Below are positions 5,723 through 13,586 of a stretch of 18,213 nucleotides of DNA, one piece after another. The translations under genes and the position numbers were made by a program. The DNA is from RGIG8748 sp045578205 (lineage in GTDB: Bacteria > Bacillota > Clostridia > UMGS1810), in contig JAZNJU010000049.1 of the NCBI GenBank assembly GCA_045578205.1, positions 1 to 18,213 on the forward strand, given 5' to 3'. Under the pieces are notes generated by a model that saw only the letters and a program-made list of their open reading frames with translations, was not told the origin of the DNA and ran no database searches. Position 1 is the first letter of the stretch, and each line of letters starts with the position of its first letter.

Positions 5723-7822
5723 ATGGAAAAATCCCCGAAAAAAACACGTTCTTTGAAGACAGTTCTTCAAAAGTTTGCAACCAAATTCAAAAAGAGTAAG
5801 AAGTTTAGAATCATATCCATAATTCTGGTGCTTCTGATAATAGCAGGCTCCTTTTTTACCTGGTATTTGATTGCCAAAAAATCCGGTGTCAAGTTACAAC
5901 GGGTATATGCACAGGTTTCAAGAGGAACTGTAACCAACTCTATAGAAGGTACGGGAACAGTGCAGGCAATAAGTCAGTATGAAATAACATCACTTGCAAA
6001 AGGCGATGTAATTGCCGATTATTTTGAAGTGGGGGATTACGTAGTAGCGGATCAACTCCTGTACGAAATAGATTCGGCAAGTGTGGATAAAAGCATATCA
6101 AGACAACAGAGCAATATAGAAAAAGCAAGAACCAATTACAATGAGGCTCTTGAAAATATGGCTAACCTTAATGTCAAAAGCACAATAAACGGTGTAATAA
6201 GCAATATGTATGTGTCCGTTGGCGACACCGTGCAGCAGGGTGCCAAAATAGCGGATGTAGTAAATAAAGATGTTTTAGAGATTACCCTTCCTTTCGGTAA
6301 GCAGGATGCACAAAACATCCACGAGGGAGACAGTGCCACGATCACCCTTACCGCGTCTCTCACACCATTGACAGGAACTGTTACAAGGGTTGCCACAGGC
6401 GCATATGTCAATTCCTACGGCGTGGAAGTAACAGATGTGGAAATAGAATTTTCAAATCCGGGAACTGTTTTGTCAGGTGAGAGTGCCAGTGCTGTTGTGG
6501 GCCAATATGCGTGCTATGATGTAGGCACTGTTAATTACATATCTACCAAGACCATAACTTCCAAAACATCCGGAGAAGTACAGGTTCTTAATAAAGGGAA
6601 AGGTGATGCCGTAAGAAGCGGCGAAACAATTGTGCTTTTAGAAAGCACATCGGTTTCCAAAACCAGCAGAGATGCACAACTCTCTCTTCAGGATGCAAAT
6701 CTTTCTCTTGACGATTTGTATGACAATCTTGAAGATTACAGTATTAAATCTCCCATAGACGGAAAGGTGATACAAAAGAATATCAAAGCGGGAGAAAAAC
6801 TCGACTCCAACAGTTCTGCGGCTATGGCAATAATAGCAGATTTGTCAAAACTCACTTTTGATATTAACATAGACGAATTGGATATTTCCAAGATTTCTGT
6901 GGGTCAGGAAGTCATAATAACAGCAGATGCACTTCCAAACCGTACTTTCGTAGGAAGAGTAAGCAACATAAGTATTGTAGGTTCGGCGTTTCAGGGAGTT
7001 ACTTCCTATCCGGTAACCGTTGTTATTGACAACACGGAAGAAAGTGATCTTATTCCCGGCATGAATGTATCGGCAAAAATCACGGTTGATTCTGTCGAAA
7101 ATGTGCTTATGATTCCCGTTTCGGCCATAAATATGGGAAATCTTGTTATAGTAAAAGATGACGGTACATTCAAAGATCCCACCGAGATGATGACAAATCC
7201 TATGGGTTCTATGCCCGGTACTGATAGAAAAACCATGGGCAACACAAAACCTGAAGACATGGCAAAACCCGGCGATAATCCGGAACGTCCAAGCAATGTA
7301 AAAGATGCCCAATCCCATGACGGTAACAGGCAAATTCCCCAAGGTGTTATGGGAGAACGACCCGGTGGAAAATCTCCGGAAAATTCGCCTTCTGCGGATG
7401 CAGACACAAAGCAAAAGGAAACTAAAAACGAAGAAAATAAAATGTCAATTCCAAACAGGGATACTTCCGGCAACAACGACAACAAAGCGGCCGAAAGAAT
7501 TAAAACAATGATAGAAAATCTGGATGTCCCCGAAGGTTACACCGTTGTTATGGTGCAAACAGGTCTTACAGACGGGGCATATATAGAAATCAAAGAAATT
7601 GAGGGTTCTCTTAAGGAAGGAGACCAAATAGTTATTAACGTTATTGCATCTTCCAATGAAAATTCACAACAAGGTCAGATGCCCGGCGGTATGGGTGGTG
7701 CTATGCCGGGTGGCATGGGTGGATTCAGAAACGGCGGTATGCCCGGCGGCATGGGCGGCATGGGCGGATTCAGAAGCGGCGGTATGGGTGCTAATCGCCA
7801 AGGTGCTATGGGCGGAAGATAA
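5723..7822 (+). CDS. MacA/HlyD-like efflux adaptor with two adaptor modules and Met/Gly-rich segments
   Basis: A 699-residue membrane-anchored adaptor. A Lys-rich N-terminus and one TM segment (about 29-50) are followed by module 1: lipoyl half (about 70-118), short coiled coil (120-148), second lipoyl half (150-185) and beta-barrel (186-262). Module 2 repeats this order at about 272-310, 312-338, 339-378 and 380-456. A membrane-proximal domain (about 457-643) is split by a low-complexity insert (483-590) rich in Met, Pro, Lys and Asn. The C-terminus (650-699) is a repeated MPGGMGG tail. The family links an exporter ATPase/permease to its substrate path outside the membrane. Usual members are 350-550 residues, so this one is long. 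The ATPase and permease genes follow directly, as in MacAB-type systems. Substrate unknown. Confidence 0.85.
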   Translation: MEKSPKKTRSLKTVLQKFATKFKKSKKFRIISIILVLLIIAGSFFTWYLIAKKSGVKLQRVYAQVSRGTVTNSIEGTGTVQAISQYEITSLAKGDVIADYFEVGDYVVADQLLYEIDSASVDKSISRQQSNIEKARTNYNEALENMANLNVKSTINGVISNMYVSVGDTVQQGAKIADVVNKDVLEITLPFGKQDAQNIHEGDSATITLTASLTPLTGTVTRVATGAYVNSYGVEVTDVEIEFSNPGTVLSGESASAVVGQYACYDVGTVNYISTKTITSKTSGEVQVLNKGKGDAVRSGETIVLLESTSVSKTSRDAQLSLQDANLSLDDLYDNLEDYSIKSPIDGKVIQKNIKAGEKLDSNSSAAMAIIADLSKLTFDINIDELDISKISVGQEVIITADALPNRTFVGRVSNISIVGSAFQGVTSYPVTVVIDNTEESDLIPGMNVSAKITVDSVENVLMIPVSAINMGNLVIVKDDGTFKDPTEMMTNPMGSMPGTDRKTMGNTKPEDMAKPGDNPERPSNVKDAQSHDGNRQIPQGVMGERPGGKSPENSPSADADTKQKETKNEENKMSIPNRDTSGNNDNKAAERIKTMIENLDVPEGYTVVMVQTGLTDGAYIEIKEIEGSLKEGDQIVINVIASSNENSQQGQMPGGMGGAMPGGMGGFRNGGMPGGMGGMGGFRSGGMGANRQGAMGGR
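7679..7819 (+). repeat. In-gene tandem repeats encoding the MPGGMGG tail
   Basis: This stretch repeats variants of ATGCCCGGCGGTATGGG. Two near-identical longer copies encode GGMGGF-R-N/S-GGM. It is richer in G than its surroundings. Such repeats can change length by slippage, so copy number may vary between strains (inference). Confidence 0.7.
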
Positions 7823-7835
7823 CGGAGACAAGATT

Positions 7836-8528
7836 ATGAGTTTAATAGAACTGAAAGATATATACAAAATATATTCCGACGGAGACAGCGAAATACGTGC
7901 ATTGGATGGTGTTTCTCTGTCTGTATGCCAAGGCGAATTCATAGCCATTGTAGGTTCATCGGGCTCCGGAAAATCCACTTGTATGAACATTATAGGTTGT
8001 CTCGACATTCCAACTTCCGGAACTTATATGTTAAACGGCACCGATGTAAGTACCATGGACGAAAAATCACTGGCACATGTAAGGAACAAAGAGATAGGGT
8101 TTATATTTCAGCAGTACAATCTGATTCCCAAACTCAAAGTTATAGAAAATGTGGAACTGCCTCTTTTGTACAAAGGAGTTTCCGCCCAGGAACGCAGAAG
8201 CCTGGCGCTGGAGTCCTTGGAAAAGGTCGGCCTTGCCGACAGGGCCGACAAGTATCCTGCACAACTTTCTGGAGGTCAGCAACAGAGAGTCTCAATTGCC
8301 CGTGCCCTTGCGGGGAACCCTCCGGTGATTCTTGCCGATGAACCCACGGGTGCTCTGGATTCCAAAACCGGACGGGAAGTTCTGGACTTTCTTAAAAAAC
8401 TCAATTCAGAGGGTACAACAATAGTTTTAATAACTCACGACAACACAATTGCCGATGAAATAAAGCGTGTTGTGAGAATTCATGACGGCAAGATTATTTC
8501 CGATGTAACCAAGGAGGAGATGCAATGA
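7836..8528 (+). CDS. MacB/LolD-type ABC transporter ATP-binding protein
   Basis: A 230-residue ATPase with Walker A GSSGSGKS (about 41-48), Q-loop FQQYN, ABC signature LSGGQQQR, Walker B VILADEPTGALD and switch His in THD. Order and spacing match the MacB/LolD/FtsE group, which drives export or extraction through FtsX-type permeases by mechanotransmission rather than by translocation across the membrane. The start is ATG 7836, with CGGAGA about 7 bases upstream and 13 bases after the adaptor stop. A longer upstream reading is only the Gly/Met repeat in another frame. The stop overlaps the permease start by 4 bases. All catalytic motifs are intact. Confidence 0.95.
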   Translation: MSLIELKDIYKIYSDGDSEIRALDGVSLSVCQGEFIAIVGSSGSGKSTCMNIIGCLDIPTSGTYMLNGTDVSTMDEKSLAHVRNKEIGFIFQQYNLIPKLKVIENVELPLLYKGVSAQERRSLALESLEKVGLADRADKYPAQLSGGQQQRVSIARALAGNPPVILADEPTGALDSKTGREVLDFLKKLNSEGTTIVLITHDNTIADEIKRVVRIHDGKIISDVTKEEMQ

Positions 8529-9703
8529 ATATAAAACAGGCATTTACTCTTGCAGTTAAGAGCCTTATATCAAGCAAGATGCGCTCCTTCCTAACCATGC
8601 TCGGCATAATAATAGGTGTTGGCGCAGTAATCATAATAGTGAGTATAGTAAACGGTATGACAAAGGATGTTATAGACAGGTTTGAGAGTATGGGAGCCAC
8701 AACCATTACCGTTTCTGTAATGGGAAGGGGTGGCAACCGCAGTGTAGATGTGGACGATATGCAGAATCTTGTAAATGACAACCCGGAGTATCTCACATCC
8801 ATGAGCCCATCTGTTACCGTTGCCGGAGCCACCGCAAAGTATGAACAAAACAATGTTGAACTTGCAAACTGCGTAGGAGTCAATCAGTACTATACCGATA
8901 TAAAATCTCTCGAAATAACAAACGGAAGAAATATTTGTGAGATTGATTGTACCGAAAGACTAAAAAATTGCGTTGTGGGAACCTATGTGGCAAGAGAACT
9001 TTTTGGAAGTTACAACGTAGTGGGAAACACCATAAAAATAAACGGAACAACCTTTAACATTGTGGGAATTCTCAAAGAAACCGCTGATGGCAAACAGGGT
9101 GGTGCAGATGATATAGTACTTATTCCATATACTTCTGCTCAGAGACTTTCCGACAGTTTCACAATGGGAAGTTACATTTTTAACGCAAGGTCAAAAGATG
9201 TGGCAACCCAAGCCCAGGAATTTATTGATTCGTACCTCATGGGAGTTTTTTCATCTTCCAATGCTTACACAGTCAGCAATATGAGTTCTATGATAGATGA
9301 AATCAACGAAATGACATCTTCTATGTCTCTTGTTCTCGCGGGAGTTGCAGGTGTATCCCTATTGGTAGGGGGCATAGGCATTATGAATATTATGCTCGTG
9401 TCGGTAACCGAGCGTACAAGAGAAATAGGCATACGAAAATCCCTTGGTGCTACTCCTTGGGATATAATGAGTCAGTTTGTTGTTGAGGCAGTCACAACAA
9501 GTTGTCTCGGAGGGGTAATAGGTATATTGCTTGGAATTGTAGGTTCCTATGCAGCGCGATCATTTGGTATGACGACGGTACTTTCAGTTTCTGCCATGCT
9601 CATATCATTCACGGTGTCTGCGCTCATAGGTATTGCATTCGGATATTTTCCCGCAAAAAAAGCAGCAGCCTTAAATCCCATAGATGCTTTGCGTTACGAT
9701 TGA
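8525..9703 (+). CDS. MacB/FtsX-type ABC transporter permease
   Basis: A 392-residue permease with the standard layout: TM1 (about 20-43), a large extracytoplasmic MacB-PCD domain (about 45-265), then three TM segments (about 268-292, 320-345 and 352-378). The conserved cytoplasmic stretch SVTERTREIGIRKSLGAT (about 293-310) is a hallmark of the family and contacts the ATPase. It ends with the usual NPIDALRYD. Translation is coupled to the ATPase gene through ATGA. With the preceding adaptor and ATPase it should form a tripartite exporter. In monoderm bacteria such systems often export or respond to peptides and antibiotics. No partner outer-membrane gene is present, as expected. Confidence 0.95.
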   Translation: MNIKQAFTLAVKSLISSKMRSFLTMLGIIIGVGAVIIIVSIVNGMTKDVIDRFESMGATTITVSVMGRGGNRSVDVDDMQNLVNDNPEYLTSMSPSVTVAGATAKYEQNNVELANCVGVNQYYTDIKSLEITNGRNICEIDCTERLKNCVVGTYVARELFGSYNVVGNTIKINGTTFNIVGILKETADGKQGGADDIVLIPYTSAQRLSDSFTMGSYIFNARSKDVATQAQEFIDSYLMGVFSSSNAYTVSNMSSMIDEINEMTSSMSLVLAGVAGVSLLVGGIGIMNIMLVSVTERTREIGIRKSLGATPWDIMSQFVVEAVTTSCLGGVIGILLGIVGSYAARSFGMTTVLSVSAMLISFTVSALIGIAFGYFPAKKAAALNPIDALRYD

Positions 9704-9719
9704 CACAGGAGGAATGTAT

Positions 9720-11987
9720 ATGAAAAGAAAAATCATAACATTAATACTTTCCGCGGTAATGCTCTTTTGCACATTGAATGTATGTGCAAGTGTAGAGTAT
9801 TCCGATGAATTTGCTAAAGATGTGCTAAAACACCTGGATATTATGAAAGGTGACGAAAACGGAAATCTGAACCTTGATTCACATCTTACAAGAGCGGAGT
9901 TTGCCAAAATTGCCATAAACTCATCAAAGTACAAAAACACCGTTGCTCACGGTGCGATGATATCCGTGTTTCAGGATTGCACATACAAACACTGGGCGGC
10001 ACCATATGTAAGGGTTGCTGCTACAAATAAGATAGTTACCGGTTATCCCGACGGCACCTTCAAACCCGATAACACCGTATCTTTGGAAGAAGCCGTTACG
10101 GTTATGTTGCGACTTTTGGGTTATACAGATGCAGATTTTGGCAACACCTGGCCATATGGGCAGATTAGCCTTGCAAAGGGTATAGGGCTTACCAATAATG
10201 TCACAAAAGGTATTGGTGAACCAATAACTCGTTACGATGCACTGAAAATTGTGTATAACACCTTGAATTCAAACGTAAAGGATTCCGATAGGGAGTATTC
10301 TTCCGATATAGATGTTGTCCTTCATTCCGATGTAATTGTAATGGCAACAAACAAAGAAGACAGTTCCGTGTCTTACGGAAAGGTGCTTACAAGTGCCGGA
10401 ACATTCAAATGTGATGACAGTATTTCGGAATTTGTAGGGTTAAAGGGCTCCCTTGCAGTTGGGTCGGGTGGAGAAGTTATTTGTTTCACCCCCGATATTA
10501 AAAACGGTCTTTCGGAATATGTTGTGTATTCCGTACTTTCGAATTCAATTGTTGCATATCACAATGGACAGATGACAGAACTCAAGGTAAGTTCCGGCAC
10601 TCCTGTGTATTCCGGTTCGGAGAAACTCACCTTTGAATCCGCCAGAGCAAAGGTGGAGATAGGTGATGTAATTTATGCCGTTACCGCGGCAAACGGCTCT
10701 GTGGATTACCTTACCCTTACCAAGGATTCTTTGGAGGGACCTGATGTTCTGTACAGTTACACAGATAGTTGGTACACCAAATACACCGCCGATACTTCTT
10801 CACTCTCTGTCATAAGAAACGGCGAAAAAGTCGGTACAGACAAAGTGAAAACCTACGATGTTCTTTACTATTCACGGGAACTTAACACGGTGTTTGCATA
10901 TGCCAAGACTGTCACGGGAATCTACGAAAATGCTTTGCCCGGCAAAGACGCACCTACATCCGTTGTGGTTTCGGGTGTACAGTATGAAATTGAGTCTGTG
11001 GAAGCATTTCAAAAACTCTCGTCCATAGGAGATTTGAACTATGGTTCGTCTGTAACTCTTCTTCTGGGAAAAAGTGGAAAAATAGCAGATGTTCTTGCAT
11101 CCGAAAAGGCGGGTGACACGAGTGAAATCGTAGGATACCTTGTGGATACGGGTAAAAAACAATTCGAGAAAGACGGCGAAAATTATACTTCACGTTATGT
11201 CAGCATTGTTCTTACCGACGGAAGTCAAACGGAGTATAAAACCGATTACGACTATTCTTCATCCTTGAATTCGATTGTAAAAGTCACCTTCAAAAACAAT
11301 TTGGCGGTGATTTCCAGAGTGAATACAACATATGTATCTGGCATGGTAGATGCAGACGAAATGAGAATAGGTAGTAATGCTGTTTCAAATGACATTCAGA
11401 TTTTGGATGTAAACACAACCCGCGCAGACCATAAGGGCACCGCAATATCTACCTATATGGAGCGATTAGACGGTGTGACACTTTCCAATGCGTCGGTACT
11501 CTGGTACAAAAAGAATTCTGCCGGAGAAATAGTAAAACTCATTTTGAAAGATGTAACAGGGGACGGCAGTGTTTACGGCATAGTTACGGATTTAACAGAA
11601 CCTTCTGAAAACAGCCAGTCCACCAATGCGAGTTATACCATAGATTCAAACGGAAGCCAGTTTAAATATTCCGGCGGATTACTTTCGGACATCACATACA
11701 TAACTCCTGTCAAAATGAATGTTTCCGGTTCGGCTGTTCAAAGTCTGTCTGCGCTTGCACCCATAAGCGGGAAGATAACAAACATAACCTCTTATGCCAT
11801 TGAAGCAGGAAACACACAATACCTTCTTTCCGATAAAGTAATCGTATATAAGCAACTTTCCTTGAGAAATTATGTGGTTATGACACTTTCTGAATTGATG
11901 GAAAACTATGAAGACTATATCATTACTGCCTATACGAATAAAGTTCAAAGGCTGGGCGGAAGAGTAAGAATAATTCTTGTCAGATAA
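9720..11987 (+). CDS. Secreted S-layer-homology (SLH) domain protein
   Basis: A 755-residue exported protein. A signal peptide (KRK, hydrophobic 5-18, likely cleavage after about Ala23/Ser24) is followed by three SLH-like units at about 29-75, 82-137 and 141-185, recognised by FxD..HWAAPYV, GYPDGTFKPDNTVSLEEAV and ITRYDALKIVYN. The first unit is degenerate. SLH units bind pyruvylated cell-wall polysaccharide. The remaining 570 residues are beta-rich, full of Ser/Thr/Val and Asp, and match nothing I recognise. The start is ATG 9720, with AGGAGGA 6 bases upstream and only 16 bases after the permease stop, so it belongs to the exporter operon. A strong bidirectional terminator follows the stop codon. 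It may be a surface partner of the exporter, but that is inference. Confidence 0.88.
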   Translation: MKRKIITLILSAVMLFCTLNVCASVEYSDEFAKDVLKHLDIMKGDENGNLNLDSHLTRAEFAKIAINSSKYKNTVAHGAMISVFQDCTYKHWAAPYVRVAATNKIVTGYPDGTFKPDNTVSLEEAVTVMLRLLGYTDADFGNTWPYGQISLAKGIGLTNNVTKGIGEPITRYDALKIVYNTLNSNVKDSDREYSSDIDVVLHSDVIVMATNKEDSSVSYGKVLTSAGTFKCDDSISEFVGLKGSLAVGSGGEVICFTPDIKNGLSEYVVYSVLSNSIVAYHNGQMTELKVSSGTPVYSGSEKLTFESARAKVEIGDVIYAVTAANGSVDYLTLTKDSLEGPDVLYSYTDSWYTKYTADTSSLSVIRNGEKVGTDKVKTYDVLYYSRELNTVFAYAKTVTGIYENALPGKDAPTSVVVSGVQYEIESVEAFQKLSSIGDLNYGSSVTLLLGKSGKIADVLASEKAGDTSEIVGYLVDTGKKQFEKDGENYTSRYVSIVLTDGSQTEYKTDYDYSSSLNSIVKVTFKNNLAVISRVNTTYVSGMVDADEMRIGSNAVSNDIQILDVNTTRADHKGTAISTYMERLDGVTLSNASVLWYKKNSAGEIVKLILKDVTGDGSVYGIVTDLTEPSENSQSTNASYTIDSNGSQFKYSGGLLSDITYITPVKMNVSGSAVQSLSALAPISGKITNITSYAIEAGNTQYLLSDKVIVYKQLSLRNYVVMTLSELMENYEDYIITAYTNKVQRLGGRVRIILVR

Positions 11988-12032
11988 AAAAACAAGGAAT
12001 GTGAAAAGTATTTTCACATTCCTTGTTTTTTT
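11986..12032. terminator. Bidirectional intrinsic terminator between convergent genes
   Basis: Arms AACAAGGAATGTGAAAA (11991-12007) and its exact complement (12011-12027) enclose a 3-base loop. They are flanked by A7 on the left and T7 on the right, giving a 22-base symmetrical stem in total. It overlaps the stop codon of the SLH gene and lies 19 bases from the end of the MATE gene, so it serves both strands. Confidence 0.92.
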
Positions 12033-12051
12033 AATCTTTTCTGAATCTTTA

Positions 12052-13407
12052 TTACAATATGGCCATTGCTTTCTTTTTTGCAAAATGAAGAGTTATCATA
12101 TTCATTACCGCAACCAGAATCCATGAAATTGGCCAGCACAGATAGAGCATACTGAAAGTTCTGTTGAGCGGGAAGATTGCAAAAACCCAAAGCATTCTGA
12201 AACCGCATATTCCAACAAATGAGTTTACAGTTGTAGAGCCTGAGTAACCAAGACCGCGCAGGTAACCTGTGTAGATATCCATAATACCGCTCAGAAAATA
12301 CGGAAGTCCCGTAACAATCATTCGCATAACTCCAAATTCCATTGCCTCTTTGGAATCTGTTATGTAAATACCCAGAAGTTGTTTGCTGAATAAGGTCATC
12401 ACAACACTCAAAACGGCACCGCTTACAACCATACACAAAATACAGATTGCAAATGAGCGGTTCATTCGCTTTTTGTTCCTTGCGCCGTAGTTCTGGCTGA
12501 TTGCAGTTACAGTTGCCTGACGAAAAGAATCTTTCACGGAAAATGCAAAATTTTCTATGTTTGCGGCAGCAGAACTGCCTGCCATTGCCGCAGGACCGAA
12601 ACTGTTTACCGATGACTGTATTATTGTGTTTGAAAGGCTCATGACAGTGTTCTGAAGTCCGGCAGGAATGCCGATTTTTAATATTGCTTTGAACTCATTG
12701 GTGTGTATTTTAAGTTTTGAAGGTTTTAGTTTGTAGTTTCCTCTTGTGGTTAAAAGTGCATATACCACGGCTATTGCAGAAATGTATTTTGAAATTATTG
12801 TAGCCAGGGCAACACCCGAAACACCCATATTAAATTTTATTACAAACACGAGGTTTAATCCAACATTGACAATGCCGCTCAAAGAGAGTATGTATAAAGG
12901 TCTTTTTGTGTCACCGACAGAACGTATTATTGCGGCGGCGAAATTGTATGCAAGCGTGGCGGGGGTTCCCAGAAAGATAATTCTCATGTAGGTTACAGCA
13001 CCGTCTAACACAGGACCTTTGGGCGTATCCATCATTATAAGCAGAGGTTTGCAGAGAATAGTACCTATGAAAAGGGCGATAAGTCCCAGTATGAGTGAAA
13101 AAAACATGGAAGTGTGAACCACCCTGTGCATACCTTCATCATCGTGGGCACCGAATTTCCGGGAAACAACAACACTTGTTCCCACAGATATTCCCAAAAA
13201 CAAATTGAGAAGAAGATTTGTAAGTGCTCCTGTTGCACCGACCGATGCCATAGCATTGCTTCCGCTCCATCGGCTTACAACAACCAGATCTGCTGCATTG
13301 TAGAAAATCTGAAGTACGCTTGTGAGCATGTAGGGCATGGCAAAACGCAAAATGTTTTTAAGTATCGGACCTTGTGTCATGTCAAGTTCATATTTTGAGG
13401 ATTTCAT
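12052..13407 (-). CDS. MATE-family multidrug/cation efflux transporter
   Basis: A 451-residue polytopic membrane protein with about 12 TM segments in two homologous halves, the normal MATE length. The N-terminal MTQGPILKNILRFAMPYMLTS-type opening, the IFYNAADLVVVSRW segment in TM1-2, and GIPAGLQNTVMSLSNTIIQ at the start of the second half are typical of the clostridial DinF/NorM-like branch. Such proteins expel cationic drugs or metabolites by Na+ or H+ antiport; the substrate is not predictable here. The start at 13407 has AGAAGG about 7 bases upstream. It is transcribed alone from a sigma-A promoter, back to back with topB, and ends at the shared terminator. No truncation or frameshift seen. 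Confidence 0.93.
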   Translation of the reverse strand: MKSSKYELDMTQGPILKNILRFAMPYMLTSVLQIFYNAADLVVVSRWSGSNAMASVGATGALTNLLLNLFLGISVGTSVVVSRKFGAHDDEGMHRVVHTSMFFSLILGLIALFIGTILCKPLLIMMDTPKGPVLDGAVTYMRIIFLGTPATLAYNFAAAIIRSVGDTKRPLYILSLSGIVNVGLNLVFVIKFNMGVSGVALATIISKYISAIAVVYALLTTRGNYKLKPSKLKIHTNEFKAILKIGIPAGLQNTVMSLSNTIIQSSVNSFGPAAMAGSSAAANIENFAFSVKDSFRQATVTAISQNYGARNKKRMNRSFAICILCMVVSGAVLSVVMTLFSKQLLGIYITDSKEAMEFGVMRMIVTGLPYFLSGIMDIYTGYLRGLGYSGSTTVNSFVGICGFRMLWVFAIFPLNRTFSMLYLCWPISWILVAVMNMITLHFAKKKAMAIL

Positions 13408-13426
13408 TTTTGACCTTCTCTCGACA

Positions 13427-13442
13427 CGAATTTTATAATTCG
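13427..13442. promoter_or_regulatory. Short palindrome over the MATE transcription start
   Basis: CGAATT-TTAT-AATTCG forms two perfect 6-base arms. It sits just downstream of the MATE -10, about where transcription should begin. Position and symmetry suit a repressor operator, but it is short and AT-rich, so chance is possible. Confidence 0.3.
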
Positions 13443-13446
13443 ATTT

Positions 13447-13475
13447 ATGGTATCAAATATGAGTGGCAATGTCAA
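13447..13475 (-). promoter_or_regulatory. Sigma-A promoter for the MATE gene
   Basis: On the minus strand a perfect TTGACA (13475-13470), 17-base spacer and TACCAT (13452-13447, 4 of 6 consensus bases). The predicted start is near 13440, giving a leader of about 33 bases. Confidence 0.65.
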
Positions 13476-13546
13476 TGGAATAAATACAAGAATATGGAAT
13501 AATCATCACAAAATTTTAATAGTGCAAAAAACGACTTTGTTTTTGA

Positions 13547-13575
13547 TTGACGGTTTTTTCTTTTTGTAGTATAAT
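13547..13575 (+). promoter_or_regulatory. Sigma-A promoter for topB
   Basis: TTGACG (13547-13552), 17-base spacer and a perfect TATAAT (13570-13575). Transcription should begin near 13582, which lies 5 bases before the left TTAA of the MITE-like element. The whole element would then form part of the topB leader. The 475 bases without a coding gene (13408-13882) hold this promoter, the MATE promoter and palindrome, and the element. Confidence 0.8.
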
Positions 13576-13586
13576 TAAGCAACTGC

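Noticed and set aside
7679..7819. Possible CRISPR or intergenic repeat array
   Set aside because: The repeats are in frame, codon-periodic and encode a Gly/Met tail; there are no spacers of constant length.
7644..7835. A 64-codon N-terminal extension of the ABC ATPase
   Set aside because: The extension is the adaptor's Gly/Met repeat read in another frame, giving Ala/Trp/Val-rich nonsense. The ATPase family starts at MSLIELKDIY, where a good ribosome binding site is found.
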